Assembly: GCF_900094885.1 (NCBI RefSeq)
Contig: NZ_FMBL01000001.1
Coordinates: forward strand, 877,174 to 941,173
Direction of reading: 5' to 3'
Length of the DNA: 64,000 nt
DNA from: Bifidobacterium commune
GTDB lineage: Bacteria > Actinomycetota > Actinomycetes > Actinomycetales > Bifidobacteriaceae
Below are positions 51,086-60,128 of this stretch, one piece after another (within the stretch, counting starts at the first letter, position 1; each line of letters begins with the position of its first letter). Under the pieces are notes generated by a model that saw only the letters and a list, made by a program, of their open reading frames with translations, ran no database searches and was not told the origin of the DNA. The position numbers were made by a program, and so were the translations under genes.

Positions 51086-51254
51086 GTCATATAGCCAACA
51101 CTCGAACATCACTACGTGTTATCACTATATTGTCGATGCACGTGAGAGCACACCAGGAAGTCGGCATTTCTTCCGAATAACATTGTTTCGCGCATCTTGT
51201 TTCAGAAGTTTCGGTATTGCGATGGACCGCTGTTGTTACCGGTAAGGAACTGAG

Positions 51255-52442
51255 ATGAAGAAAAGCTTACTTGCACTTGCCTGCGGAGCATTTGCATACG
51301 GAGCGGCAGAATTCGTAATGATGGGCGTCCTCACCCAAGCCGCGCATGATATGGATGTCAGCATCCCCACGGCAGGCAATTTCATTTCAGCCTATGCCAT
51401 CGGCGTGTGCGTCGGTGCCCTGATGCTGATTGTCGGCCGGAAGACCGGGCCCAAACAACTAATCCTCATCTTCATGGCCATTGCCTGTGCAGGCGATATG
51501 TTTAGTTCATTTGCCCCGAACGCCACCCTGCTTGTCATCGGAAGGTTCATCTCCGGACTGCCCCATGGCGCATTCTTCGGCACCTCGGCTCTAGTCGCAA
51601 AGAAACTCGCCGACCCTGGTAAGGAAGCCAAGGCCGTTTCACTGACCATAACCGGGCAGACAGTGGCCAACATGCTGGGTGTGCCAGCTGGCACCCTCAT
51701 CGCGGAACACCTTTCATGACGCTTAGCATTCCTTATTTTGGCTGGGGTTGCCGGCTTGACCATACTGCTCGTAGCTGTTTGGGTACCCTACGTCGAACCC
51801 GTGAAAGATGCCGGCATTCTCGGTCAATTCAAATTCCTGACCAAACCCGGGCCCTGGATCCTTCTCATTGCAGTATTCACCGGCAATACCGGAATCTTCA
51901 GCTGGTGGAGCTACGTGTCCCCCTGGCTGCAACATGTGAGCGGTTACCCCTCGGGATCTGTTCCACTACTGATGATGCTCGCCGGATTCGCCATGGTGGT
52001 CGGAAGCTTGGCGGGTGGACAGCTTACCGACCACTGGCGCAGCACCGGCACGGCAGGATTGGGTCAGTGTCTGAGCGTCATCGGACTTGCGATGGTTTTC
52101 TTTGCCCCAGGAGGCAAAAGCACTACAGCCATCTTCACATTTATTATCTCCTTCGCACTCTTTTTCATCTCCACCCCCCAGCAACTGCTAATGACCGAAG
52201 CCGGGCAGGGCGGCGGTGAGCTCATTGGCGGTGCGGCGGTACAGGTCGCGTTCAACCTTGGCAACGCAGTCGGTTCGATGGTGGGCGGCGGTACCCTCAC
52301 CTTGTCACACATGAATTACCGCTTCATTGCCCTCGGCGGTTTACCGTTTGCGTTTGCGGCCACCATCCTGCTTCTGGTTTATTCCCTGCGTTACGAAACG
52401 AATACGGACGCCTTGCAACGCCTGCAACCGTTGAATGTGTAA
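51255..52442 (+). pseudogene. MFS efflux transporter interrupted by one in-frame TGA
   Basis: Both halves are in the same frame. Residues 1-154 (four to five membrane segments; GRFISGLPHGAFFGTSALVAKK) end at TGA 51717-51719; reading on gives RLAFLILAGVAGLTILL and the remaining six or seven segments to 52442, total 395 codons, the normal length of a 12-segment MFS drug/arabinose exporter (DHA1 type). The interrupted position sits in L-S-[stop]-R-L-A-F, where MFS relatives have tryptophan (TGG), so a single G-to-A change explains it. A TTG at 51738 could start the second half but would lack half the fold. Confidence 0.85.
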
Positions 52443-52651
52443 GGCCGACACAATCAACACGGTAGATCAACCCTCATCGCCACTATTAGATCAACTCAGA
52501 CGACACATTTGCCCCACTACCTCACAGCAGTTACAAAAGATATTGAAATATCGCGGATTCGATATGATCAGCAACGCCAGAATCCCAAGTCCTGGCAAAT
52601 ATCTCGACAGCAAATAGACTGGAATTGATATAGCACGATGAAGGAGCGGTC

Positions 52652-54985
52652 ATGGAGGACAATGCGCAAGGCAAAACGCCGGAAGACCTTTTGCGGGCTT
52701 TTAGTCAAGCACATTCGCTGGTTCCCGAGCACCAGGAAAATGCCGATAATCCTAGCACCGCTGATCTGAGATCCAAGACAACATTTAGCAGCGATGAGTT
52801 CCTTAAAGGGCTTGATGCTATTTTTGATACGCACGAAGCCACGGAGAAAGCCGAACCTTATTTGAAGCAGGCCATGGCCGATACGGAGAACGCGGGTGAT
52901 GACGCCGGGTTGCTGACCGTGCTCAACGAGACGATGGGGTTCTATCGTTCACGCGGGCGGCATGAAGACAACCAGTGGATTGTGCAGCGAGCGCTGGAAC
53001 TCGGGCTGAAAATGGGGATTGAAGGCAGCGAAGCCTGGACGACGACGCTTATCAACGCGGCGACCGCGATGCGCGCGGCGAAACGATATGACCAATCCGA
53101 GGAGCTGTATCGGCAAGCGCTGGAATCGGCACGCAAGACGCTTGACCCTACCGACCGGAGGATAGCGGCGTTGCACAACAACATTTCCATGCTGTACAGC
53201 GAGAACGGAAACCCGGAGGCGGCGCGGGACGAGCTAGAACAGGCGCTTTCCATCCTTCAAGCGTCGAGTACCGATCCGGAAACCGACATCGATGTGGCCT
53301 CGACGCACACCAACCTTGCTTTGGTGCTACTACAGTGCGCTACCGAATCAGCGTTAGTTGCAAAATCTTCGAACAACGAATCCACTGCCTCAATTCAAGA
53401 TTTGCAGACGTCTACAGACCACGCAAACGCAACCTCTGGGAAAGCAAACTGCGAGCACCCATCCACCGATGTTGATTCCCTGCTCGATCAGGCCATGCAT
53501 CACTCAAGCAAGGCTCTCGAAATTTACCGCAACGGTCATCTCGAGCACAGCGCGCATTTCGCGTCGGCGCTGGCGGGATACGCACAAACCTGTTTTGCTG
53601 CTGGAATGTTCAACCAATCCGTTCACGCCTATCGCAAGGCGTTGAAGGTGATCAAGGGATGCTACGGCGTTGACAGCGATTACTACCGCATTACTGCGGC
53701 GAACCTTGCGCAGGTTGAGGAGAGCGTGCAGGAAGCGGGTGCAAACCTAACCGAAGCCGCGCCCACGAAGCACAAACAGAACGACACAGCGATCGCAGCG
53801 ACAATGAGCAAAACGGCTCCGCTCCCGGAATGTTCAGATGGTAGGCCAATCTCCCCCGCAACCGATACCAAAATCGGCACCTCGGCAACCGCATTCACTT
53901 CTCCCGGTACCGAGCCGAATCCTGCACTTCACATGAGCACATCAGACCCCTCCGCCGCCGATTCCAAACCGCGCATTTCTGGGCTCAAACTTGCACGCGA
54001 GTATTGGCAGACCTATGGCAAGCCGATGATTGCCGAGAAGTATCCGAAATATCAGGGTCGTATCGCCGCCGGACTCGTTGGTCATGGCTCGGAATGCTAC
54101 GGATTTGACGACCAGTATTCGCAGGACCACGATTTCGGCCTCGGTTTCTGCCTGTGGCTCACGGATGAGGACTATGTGGCAATCGGCGAGCAGTTGCAAG
54201 CCGACTACGAGGTGCTGCCACAGGAGTTTATGGGCTTCGGGCCGCGCGAGGCCACTGCGCGGGCGCAGGGTGGTTCGCGACGGACCGGCGTTTTCCGTAT
54301 CAGTAATTTCTTCGCCTCCATCACTGGCTATCCAGCCGCTCCCGCCGACGACAAGCCGCACGAATGGTTGTTGCTTGACGAACCCACGCTTGCGGCGGCA
54401 ACCAACGGGGAGATTTTCGCCGACCCACTGGGAGCCGTATCAAAGACGCGCCAGGGTTTCAAGATGATGCCGGAGGATGTGCGGCTTTCGTTGATCTCCC
54501 GAAGACTGGGGATGATTGCGCAGGCCGGCCAATACAACCTGCCGCGAATGCTGAAGCGCGGCGACGGGGCCGGAGCTTGGCTGTCCATCCATGAATTCGT
54601 CACCAATGTCTGCTCGCTTATATTTCTGATCAACGAACCTATTCGTGCCGGATACATGCCCTATTACAAGTGGCAGTTTGCGGCGCTGCGCAGGCTTTCA
54701 AAGCGCATGTCAACCGTTTTGCCGGATGTGTGCGAACAGCTGGAAACCGTCTTGCGGCTCTCGTCCGCGGCATGCTTTGGCGGTGCCGGGTTTGGTGAGG
54801 GCGGCAAGGGCGCGGCACCCGCCGTGGAACAGATACAAGGCACGGTTGAACATATATGCGCCGAAATCGTCACGGTGCTGCAACAGCAAGGCCTCACGGA
54901 CAGCGGTGAGCAATTCCTGGAGTGGCAGCGGCCGTACGTTGAAGCACACATTGGCAGCGACGACCCTGTTTTGCACAGCCTGTAA
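52652..54985 (+). CDS. TPR-repeat protein with C-terminal DUF4037 domain
   Basis: 777 residues. Residues about 60-370 hold tetratricopeptide repeats (for example EAWTTTLINAATAMRAAKRYDQSEELYRQAL, and the later SALAGYAQTCFAAGMFNQSVHAYRKAL, each read as W-L-G-Y-A-F-A-P spaced), followed by a Ser/Thr/Pro linker, and from about 435 a DUF4037 domain with GLVGHGSECYGFDDQYSQDHDFG; the GS...DxD arrangement resembles a nucleotidyltransferase active site. AAGGAG precedes ATG. The next gene, a DUF4125 protein, usually accompanies DUF4037. Function is unknown; substrate transfer is only suggested by the fold. Confidence 0.85.
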   Translation: MEDNAQGKTPEDLLRAFSQAHSLVPEHQENADNPSTADLRSKTTFSSDEFLKGLDAIFDTHEATEKAEPYLKQAMADTENAGDDAGLLTVLNETMGFYRSRGRHEDNQWIVQRALELGLKMGIEGSEAWTTTLINAATAMRAAKRYDQSEELYRQALESARKTLDPTDRRIAALHNNISMLYSENGNPEAARDELEQALSILQASSTDPETDIDVASTHTNLALVLLQCATESALVAKSSNNESTASIQDLQTSTDHANATSGKANCEHPSTDVDSLLDQAMHHSSKALEIYRNGHLEHSAHFASALAGYAQTCFAAGMFNQSVHAYRKALKVIKGCYGVDSDYYRITAANLAQVEESVQEAGANLTEAAPTKHKQNDTAIAATMSKTAPLPECSDGRPISPATDTKIGTSATAFTSPGTEPNPALHMSTSDPSAADSKPRISGLKLAREYWQTYGKPMIAEKYPKYQGRIAAGLVGHGSECYGFDDQYSQDHDFGLGFCLWLTDEDYVAIGEQLQADYEVLPQEFMGFGPREATARAQGGSRRTGVFRISNFFASITGYPAAPADDKPHEWLLLDEPTLAAATNGEIFADPLGAVSKTRQGFKMMPEDVRLSLISRRLGMIAQAGQYNLPRMLKRGDGAGAWLSIHEFVTNVCSLIFLINEPIRAGYMPYYKWQFAALRRLSKRMSTVLPDVCEQLETVLRLSSAACFGGAGFGEGGKGAAPAVEQIQGTVEHICAEIVTVLQQQGLTDSGEQFLEWQRPYVEAHIGSDDPVLHSL

Positions 54986-55102
54986 ATACAGCCAACGGAA
55001 CAACGATTGCACATCGCCGCACGATGACAGAGGCAGCGGGGTGACAATCCACAAGCGCAACGACTGGCACAGATGTAGTAAAACCATTCGAGGGGAAGAT
55101 CG

Positions 55103-55780
55103 ATGACGAGCGACGAAACAACCAATCTGACAGACAAGACAGACGACAACGGCTCCGCAGACCAGCGGCTTGACCTGCTTGAGAAGGTCGTCAAGCATGA
55201 GTGGAACCAGTTCCAAGAGACCGACAACGAAGGCGGGCGCGCAGCATGCCAAGGCAATTGGCCGACATTCCACCAGATGCGAGCCAGCCAGTTCATGACA
55301 TGGCCGCAGGAGCTGCTCGAAAGCTATGCCGGCGACCTCGACGAGGCGGACCGAGCCGGCCGCAATCTTGTGACCGAAAAATATGGCCGAATGATGGCTT
55401 CGACCTGGCCTGACGAATACCGCAAGACCATCGAACCATATATCCCCGACCATTCGCACGAGCGCCTTGACCAGCAGGAGGATGTCATTGCCCAGCAGGT
55501 GCTGTGGGCTGACGATTTCCGCACACGCTACCCCAAGATCGGCAGCGGCATGCGCGTGCTGCGTACCAGCGAGGACACCCACGAAAGCACGTCGTTCGAA
55601 ACCTATCTTCGTGGCGAACTGGGCACATATTCGGATACAACATTCGACCTATACCGCAGTTTCATCGCGGGCCTTGCCGCAGAGGGACGCAACCTGACCG
55701 AGGAAACCATACGCAACACGGTACTTGTGGGCGGTTTTGCGTCGCTCGATGAAGCCGAGACGCTCCAGCAGCGGGCGTAA
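55103..55780 (+). CDS. DUF4125 protein
   Basis: 225 residues, acidic and soluble. The core EKVVKHEWNQFQETDNEGGRA, CQGNWPTFHQMRASQF, WPQELLESYAGDL and LVTEKYGRMMAST is the DUF4125 signature region, ending with SFETYLRGELGTYSDTTF. Starts 118 bases after the DUF4037 gene, with GAGGGG seven bases upstream. The pair is often fused or adjacent in Firmicutes and Actinobacteria; partnership is inferred, catalytic role unknown. Confidence 0.87.
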   Translation: MTSDETTNLTDKTDDNGSADQRLDLLEKVVKHEWNQFQETDNEGGRAACQGNWPTFHQMRASQFMTWPQELLESYAGDLDEADRAGRNLVTEKYGRMMASTWPDEYRKTIEPYIPDHSHERLDQQEDVIAQQVLWADDFRTRYPKIGSGMRVLRTSEDTHESTSFETYLRGELGTYSDTTFDLYRSFIAGLAAEGRNLTEETIRNTVLVGGFASLDEAETLQQRA

Positions 55781-55809
55781 AATATAAGCGCTGCGTTAGA
55801 GTGACACGC

Positions 55810-57642
55810 ATGCGATTGCTGAAACGATATCTTTCTTCCGTGCTCATCTTCGTCATACTTACTGCGGTATTGGCGACGCTGGGCAATGCAATGATGCCGC
55901 AGTGGGATGTGCAGCCGCTCAGCAGTCATATCGAAGTGGATTCCACGGACACCTCCATTCAGGCACGTGACATATCGTCCGCGCAGCTTCCGGCAGGTGC
56001 CCAAAACGCGCAAGGGCAACAATCGGGAGCGCACGACGAGACATCGCTGAATACGCCCGCCGACCATAGTGCACTGCAGGGTGAAACCAATGCCGCGGCC
56101 GTGGATGCCGGACTCAAGACCCCGCAGGAAGGCACCTACCAAGTCAAAACCACGAATCTCCGCATTAAACTAGCCCCGAACGTCACCATCAACGCCATTC
56201 TTCGCTCTCCCGTCGGAGCCCCCGGCAAACGACCGGCCGCGCTGTTCATCCACGGTGCCGGCACAGGCAAGGCTAGCGAGGTTTACGGCGACATCGCATC
56301 AGCCATGAGTTCGGCAGGCATCGTCACGCTTGTTCCCGACAAACGCCTTGATACCTACTCCACCTTCCACCGCGACTATTACGCGATGGGCGAGGACTAC
56401 ATGACCTCGTTCAACACGTTGTGTTCACAGCCCAACGTCAACCCCGCGTTAACCGGCATATATGCTGAATCGGAAGGAACATGGATTGCCGAAGCGATGG
56501 CTCACCGCCATCATGACACGTTTGCTTTCATGATGCTGACGTCACCGCCGACGGTTCCGGGACGCAGCCAGATGACCATGGCCGCCAACACCTATCTTTC
56601 CGCGATTGATTCACCTGCGGGCCTGAAGCGCGATGTTGACAAGTTTATCTGCATGAACCTTGCTCCCTGGGGATTTGAATACGCCGATTTTCCGGCAAAA
56701 CAGTATCTGGATGATCTCACAATGCCCCTGTTGGTGAGTTACGGGACCGATGACATTTCCATGCCTATCGAGCAAGGAGCGACGAACATTATCGAAGGCG
56801 CGGCGCGCGGCGGAAACTCCAACGTGGTTGTGCGCTATTATCATGCCAACCACCAGATGCGAGTCGGCGCCCGCACACCCGCACCAGGGCTGCCGCTTGA
56901 TGCCCGATACACCCACGACTTGGAGGACTGGACGAACGCAGTCGTCGCGGGAACAAAAGCCGACGACTGGCTCACGCCACAGATCGCCGGAGATAAACCG
57001 AATCAACGCTTCACCGCTCCCGAATCCGTCACTCCGGGGATGGTTGGCTCCCTGAACACCATTCTGATACTTCTGTTTTCAACCATGCTTTGCCCTGTAA
57101 TAGCGGCCTTCATCGGTTTGGGAGTCCTCGCGGAACGCAAGAAACGGCATGGCAGGGGCCGCTCCCCAATCACTGCAGCAACGAACGAGAACGCCCATAC
57201 TTCGATCATTGCCGATCAGGCACTCAACAGACAGCGTGATTGCAACGAAAAACGTCCTTTCCCGCGCACCATGTTCGCCGCACTGACCTTGAATGGCTGC
57301 TGCACAATATTGAGCATCACGGCTGTTTTCATCTATATATTCGTTGCCGTGAAGTCTGCGCTTACGCTGACCCCTCAAGGAACCTTGTTGCGTTGGGGCT
57401 GGGCACTCCTTCAGATCATCGCGCTGGCAGACGTCGCTTTACTGACATGGCTCGTCGTGAAACTGTGGCGTTATCTCAGCAAGAGGCACACCGGCAGCAC
57501 ACCGAACGGCATCATAAATACAGATGGCGCGGCACCAGAAAGCTTCTGGACACCCGCACGTTTCGCCGTCTCTGCGCTATGCGTTATCGGAGCGGCGCTA
57601 TCGACAATTACACTTGCTTTCTTTGGTCTGTACGGCTGGTAA
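55810..57642 (+). CDS. Membrane-anchored alpha/beta hydrolase
   Basis: 610 residues from ATG 55810 (a GTG at 55801 is the alternative). One N-terminal membrane segment (about 7-27), a linker, then an alpha/beta hydrolase domain: oxyanion FIHGAGTGKASEV, nucleophile in IYAESEGTW, acid in YGTDDISMP, and histidine in YHANHQMR. Three or four membrane segments follow (about 430-610). The nucleophile elbow AESEG fits G-x-S-x-G loosely, so activity is plausible but not certain. Same strand, 29 bases after DUF4125, so likely one operon. Acts outside the membrane on unknown ester or peptide substrates. Confidence 0.82.
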   Translation: MRLLKRYLSSVLIFVILTAVLATLGNAMMPQWDVQPLSSHIEVDSTDTSIQARDISSAQLPAGAQNAQGQQSGAHDETSLNTPADHSALQGETNAAAVDAGLKTPQEGTYQVKTTNLRIKLAPNVTINAILRSPVGAPGKRPAALFIHGAGTGKASEVYGDIASAMSSAGIVTLVPDKRLDTYSTFHRDYYAMGEDYMTSFNTLCSQPNVNPALTGIYAESEGTWIAEAMAHRHHDTFAFMMLTSPPTVPGRSQMTMAANTYLSAIDSPAGLKRDVDKFICMNLAPWGFEYADFPAKQYLDDLTMPLLVSYGTDDISMPIEQGATNIIEGAARGGNSNVVVRYYHANHQMRVGARTPAPGLPLDARYTHDLEDWTNAVVAGTKADDWLTPQIAGDKPNQRFTAPESVTPGMVGSLNTILILLFSTMLCPVIAAFIGLGVLAERKKRHGRGRSPITAATNENAHTSIIADQALNRQRDCNEKRPFPRTMFAALTLNGCCTILSITAVFIYIFVAVKSALTLTPQGTLLRWGWALLQIIALADVALLTWLVVKLWRYLSKRHTGSTPNGIINTDGAAPESFWTPARFAVSALCVIGAALSTITLAFFGLYGW

Positions 57643-57758
57643 TCACAGATCAAGAAAGACGATTAGGTGCACTCCACAAAGAAATCCACTTCCCTTCGTT
57701 TTCACCGCAGCGGTAGCTCGCCTGAACATCACCGCGAGCATATTTCAACAAAACCTGA

Positions 57759-57805
57759 AGGCGGTCGGGCCGTATCCCTTCCAACAAGATGCGGCCCGAC
57801 CGCCT
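57759..57805. terminator. Terminator between convergent genes
   Basis: A 14-bp perfect stem, AGGCGGTCGGGCCG with CGGCCCGACCGCCT, between the hydrolase and the small membrane protein gene. T-runs are absent. Confidence 0.7.
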
Positions 57806-57829
57806 ACCGCATGAATGCGCCCTGTGACG

Positions 57830-58333
57830 TTATTCCTCCCCTCGCCCCGAGTGCGGTGTTTCTTTCGAATGATGTTTGAGCGAGGACAGCCCCAGCAATG
57901 CCGCGAGCACAACAAGCAGCATACCCAGCACTGCCATCGACAGAATCAACAGCTTGGGAACATCAACGGCTTGCGCGATTGGCGCCGTATTCAGCGGGAA
58001 CATTCCGGCAATCATCAGAACCACCACCCCAAAAAACAGCGGCAACAGACTCAGAACAATGGTTGCCTTGCTGGGACCTGACGGAGGTTGAGGACCTGCC
58101 GGTTGCGCCGGAACATCGCGAGGGACCTGCACGTAGATTCCCGATGGTGAAGGCATGTTCCCCTGAGTCGGCATCTTCTGGGTTTCAGCCGCACCGTTCG
58201 TATCGGATTCAATGGGCGAAGTCATGCCCCCTTGAGTCGGCATTGCCCGGGTTTCAGCCACACCGTTCGTATCGGATTCAATGGGCGAAGTCTCCATTGT
58301 GTTGTCTTCAGTTGATGGGTTATTCATGCTCAT
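57830..58333 (-). CDS. Small two-segment membrane protein with internal repeat
   Basis: 167 residues from the ATG at 58333, which overlaps the PspC-protein stop (ATGA) and has GGAGG just upstream; an ATG two codons later is equally possible. The N-terminal half is polar and contains two copies of a 23-residue unit beginning SPIESDTNG. Two membrane segments (about 90-112 and 127-149) and a short basic/acidic tail follow. Unknown family. Co-transcribed with the PspC protein. Confidence 0.75.
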   Translation of the reverse strand: MSMNNPSTEDNTMETSPIESDTNGVAETRAMPTQGGMTSPIESDTNGAAETQKMPTQGNMPSPSGIYVQVPRDVPAQPAGPQPPSGPSKATIVLSLLPLFFGVVVLMIAGMFPLNTAPIAQAVDVPKLLILSMAVLGMLLVVLAALLGLSSLKHHSKETPHSGRGEE

Positions 58334-60030
58334 CGCCTCCAAGTTGTTGTTGTTTTGCCATGAATGAATTGCGTATAGTCGGGAACCGTACTTTCGTCCG
58401 GGTATTGAACGATCACGCGCCCTTCGATGATGTATGGGGCACAGACGGTAAGCTCAGGCCCGTTTTTGGGCATCTTCCGCGAATCGGTGAACCATTCGTA
58501 GTCCTTGTTATGACCAACGGCAGGATTGAGCACAATGGGCTCGAAACTCCTTCCGCCGATGCCGACCTGTGTATTACGGCCGATGGAGACATAGCCACTT
58601 CCGAGCTCTTTGGCACCCAGGAAAATATCGTGAGATCCGCCTTCGCCAGCGACATATTCGTCGGGATCGTCAAATTCAACGCCATGCACATCCTCTTTTT
58701 GAGTGGCGCCATGGCTGAGATTGTACGAGCAACCCGCCGGTAAGGTGACAAAAACCGTCGCTTTGGCATCCGTCAGGTTAATTATTCCGGTCGGACAGCC
58801 TGATTGCGAGACGCTACCGTCTTTCAACTCGACATCATGCGTGTTGTGCGTCTTGGCATATTCGCTCAAGTCAATGTTGACGCCATCTACGTCAAGACGG
58901 TTCCCGTGGAACGCAACCCCCCGATTCAACTCCTTGAACTGCCGATCATCACTGCCGTCGAGCGCCTTAAACCCACTGACATTGACATATTTGTAGGCGC
59001 TGCTTGCCTCATTTGCTTGGGTTATTACCTCAGAATACATGAAATCGCTCATCACAAGGAGCACCGCAACCACGGCAGTGACCCACATCAAAGGATTCAG
59101 ACCTCCCGAACGACGCCCGATCAGGCCAAGGACGGCGATCGTTACACCCAGAAACAGCAGAACCGCACCAATCCAATAGGTTGAGTACCGGAAGATATCA
59201 CCCATATAGAGGGTATTGCTCAAGCAGTACCAAGCGATTAAAGCACCGGAAACGATGATGAAACCGACCGCCAGCAGCACGAGCACGAGGCCTGCCGGCT
59301 TGCGACGAACACGCTTAGGGACCCGTTGGTATGCCAAATGCTGCGCGGGCACAGAGGGTTGAGCCTGCGCCATATAGGTCGGAGGAACGTTAAAAGCGGA
59401 CGAACCCTGACTTGGCGAAACCGAAGCCGGTTGCACATCCGCGGCAGGCTCCGATTCACGGGCAAATGCCGTGTAAGGACTCGATTCATTGCGATATCGA
59501 TTATCCGCCTGAGCTGTTTGCTTTTGATGCTGTCCATCTCCGGCGACGGCATCACCGGAGTTTATCAACGCTTTGTTCCCCAAGATATTAACCATCACCA
59601 GCAAAACAGCCACAGCAATGATTGAGAACACTATGCATGCACTGAACGGATAAAACACCATGGCTGCTATAACGCACAGGACGATAGGACCAAGTTGCGA
59701 CCACTGCCAATGCCCGTACACAAGCTCCTCACCGACGATTTTGTTGTCACGGCAGTCAGGCAGCAGCGCCCATCCCGCCGCATAAAAAATCGCACCAAAG
59801 CCGAAAAACACTGTAAGCGCAGCGATAACGGCACGCACGAGAATGGGACTGAAGTTATAGCGGACCGCTATACCATCGCAAACGCCCGCAATCCAGCGAT
59901 CATTGCCGCGCATCAGTCCGCTACGCCGTACCCAGAGGAAGAAGCGATCAGCCATGCCATACTGATCTGGAGCCGAGTCACCGGAATCTGCCGGCCGCTG
60001 GTAATGATTATCATAAGTGTTGTTGTTCAT
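58330..60030 (-). CDS. PspC-domain envelope-stress membrane protein
   Basis: 566 residues from ATG 60030 (GAAGG upstream); a longer frame to 60216 is not family-like. The PspC domain (about 30-95) reads WIAGVCDGIAVRYNFSP, then VRAVIAALTVFFGFGAIFYAAGW, read as two halves of one membrane helix; further membrane segments at about 110-150, 255-280 and 290-345 follow a polar loop. The C-terminal 200 residues, outside the membrane, are strand-rich (VDLSEYAK-like and GRNTQVGIGG repeats), like the DUF4097/adhesin-like domain of PspC partners. Divergent from the PspC histidine kinase. Confidence 0.85.
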   Translation of the reverse strand: MNNNTYDNHYQRPADSGDSAPDQYGMADRFFLWVRRSGLMRGNDRWIAGVCDGIAVRYNFSPILVRAVIAALTVFFGFGAIFYAAGWALLPDCRDNKIVGEELVYGHWQWSQLGPIVLCVIAAMVFYPFSACIVFSIIAVAVLLVMVNILGNKALINSGDAVAGDGQHQKQTAQADNRYRNESSPYTAFARESEPAADVQPASVSPSQGSSAFNVPPTYMAQAQPSVPAQHLAYQRVPKRVRRKPAGLVLVLLAVGFIIVSGALIAWYCLSNTLYMGDIFRYSTYWIGAVLLFLGVTIAVLGLIGRRSGGLNPLMWVTAVVAVLLVMSDFMYSEVITQANEASSAYKYVNVSGFKALDGSDDRQFKELNRGVAFHGNRLDVDGVNIDLSEYAKTHNTHDVELKDGSVSQSGCPTGIINLTDAKATVFVTLPAGCSYNLSHGATQKEDVHGVEFDDPDEYVAGEGGSHDIFLGAKELGSGYVSIGRNTQVGIGGRSFEPIVLNPAVGHNKDYEWFTDSRKMPKNGPELTVCAPYIIEGRVIVQYPDESTVPDYTQFIHGKTTTTWRR

Positions 60031-60128
60031 ACCTTCATTACAACACCATCGCAAAGCGCAAATGGTCAGGGAACACCCTGATTTAACCCTGATTTTTATG
60101 TAAATGCGCCCGTTGCCCCACCGGTAAC

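Noticed and set aside
51717..51719. Recoding of the TGA in the MFS gene as selenocysteine or read-through
   Set aside because: No selenocysteine hairpin is visible and the position normally holds tryptophan, so a nonsense mutation is simpler.
54710..55582. 290-codon minus-strand frame across the DUF4037/DUF4125 junction
   Set aside because: Cys-rich shadow; the plus-strand genes have proper ribosome sites and known families.
57898..58743. 281-codon plus-strand frame over the small membrane protein and PspC genes
   Set aside because: Crosses two genes in antisense and has no coherent fold.
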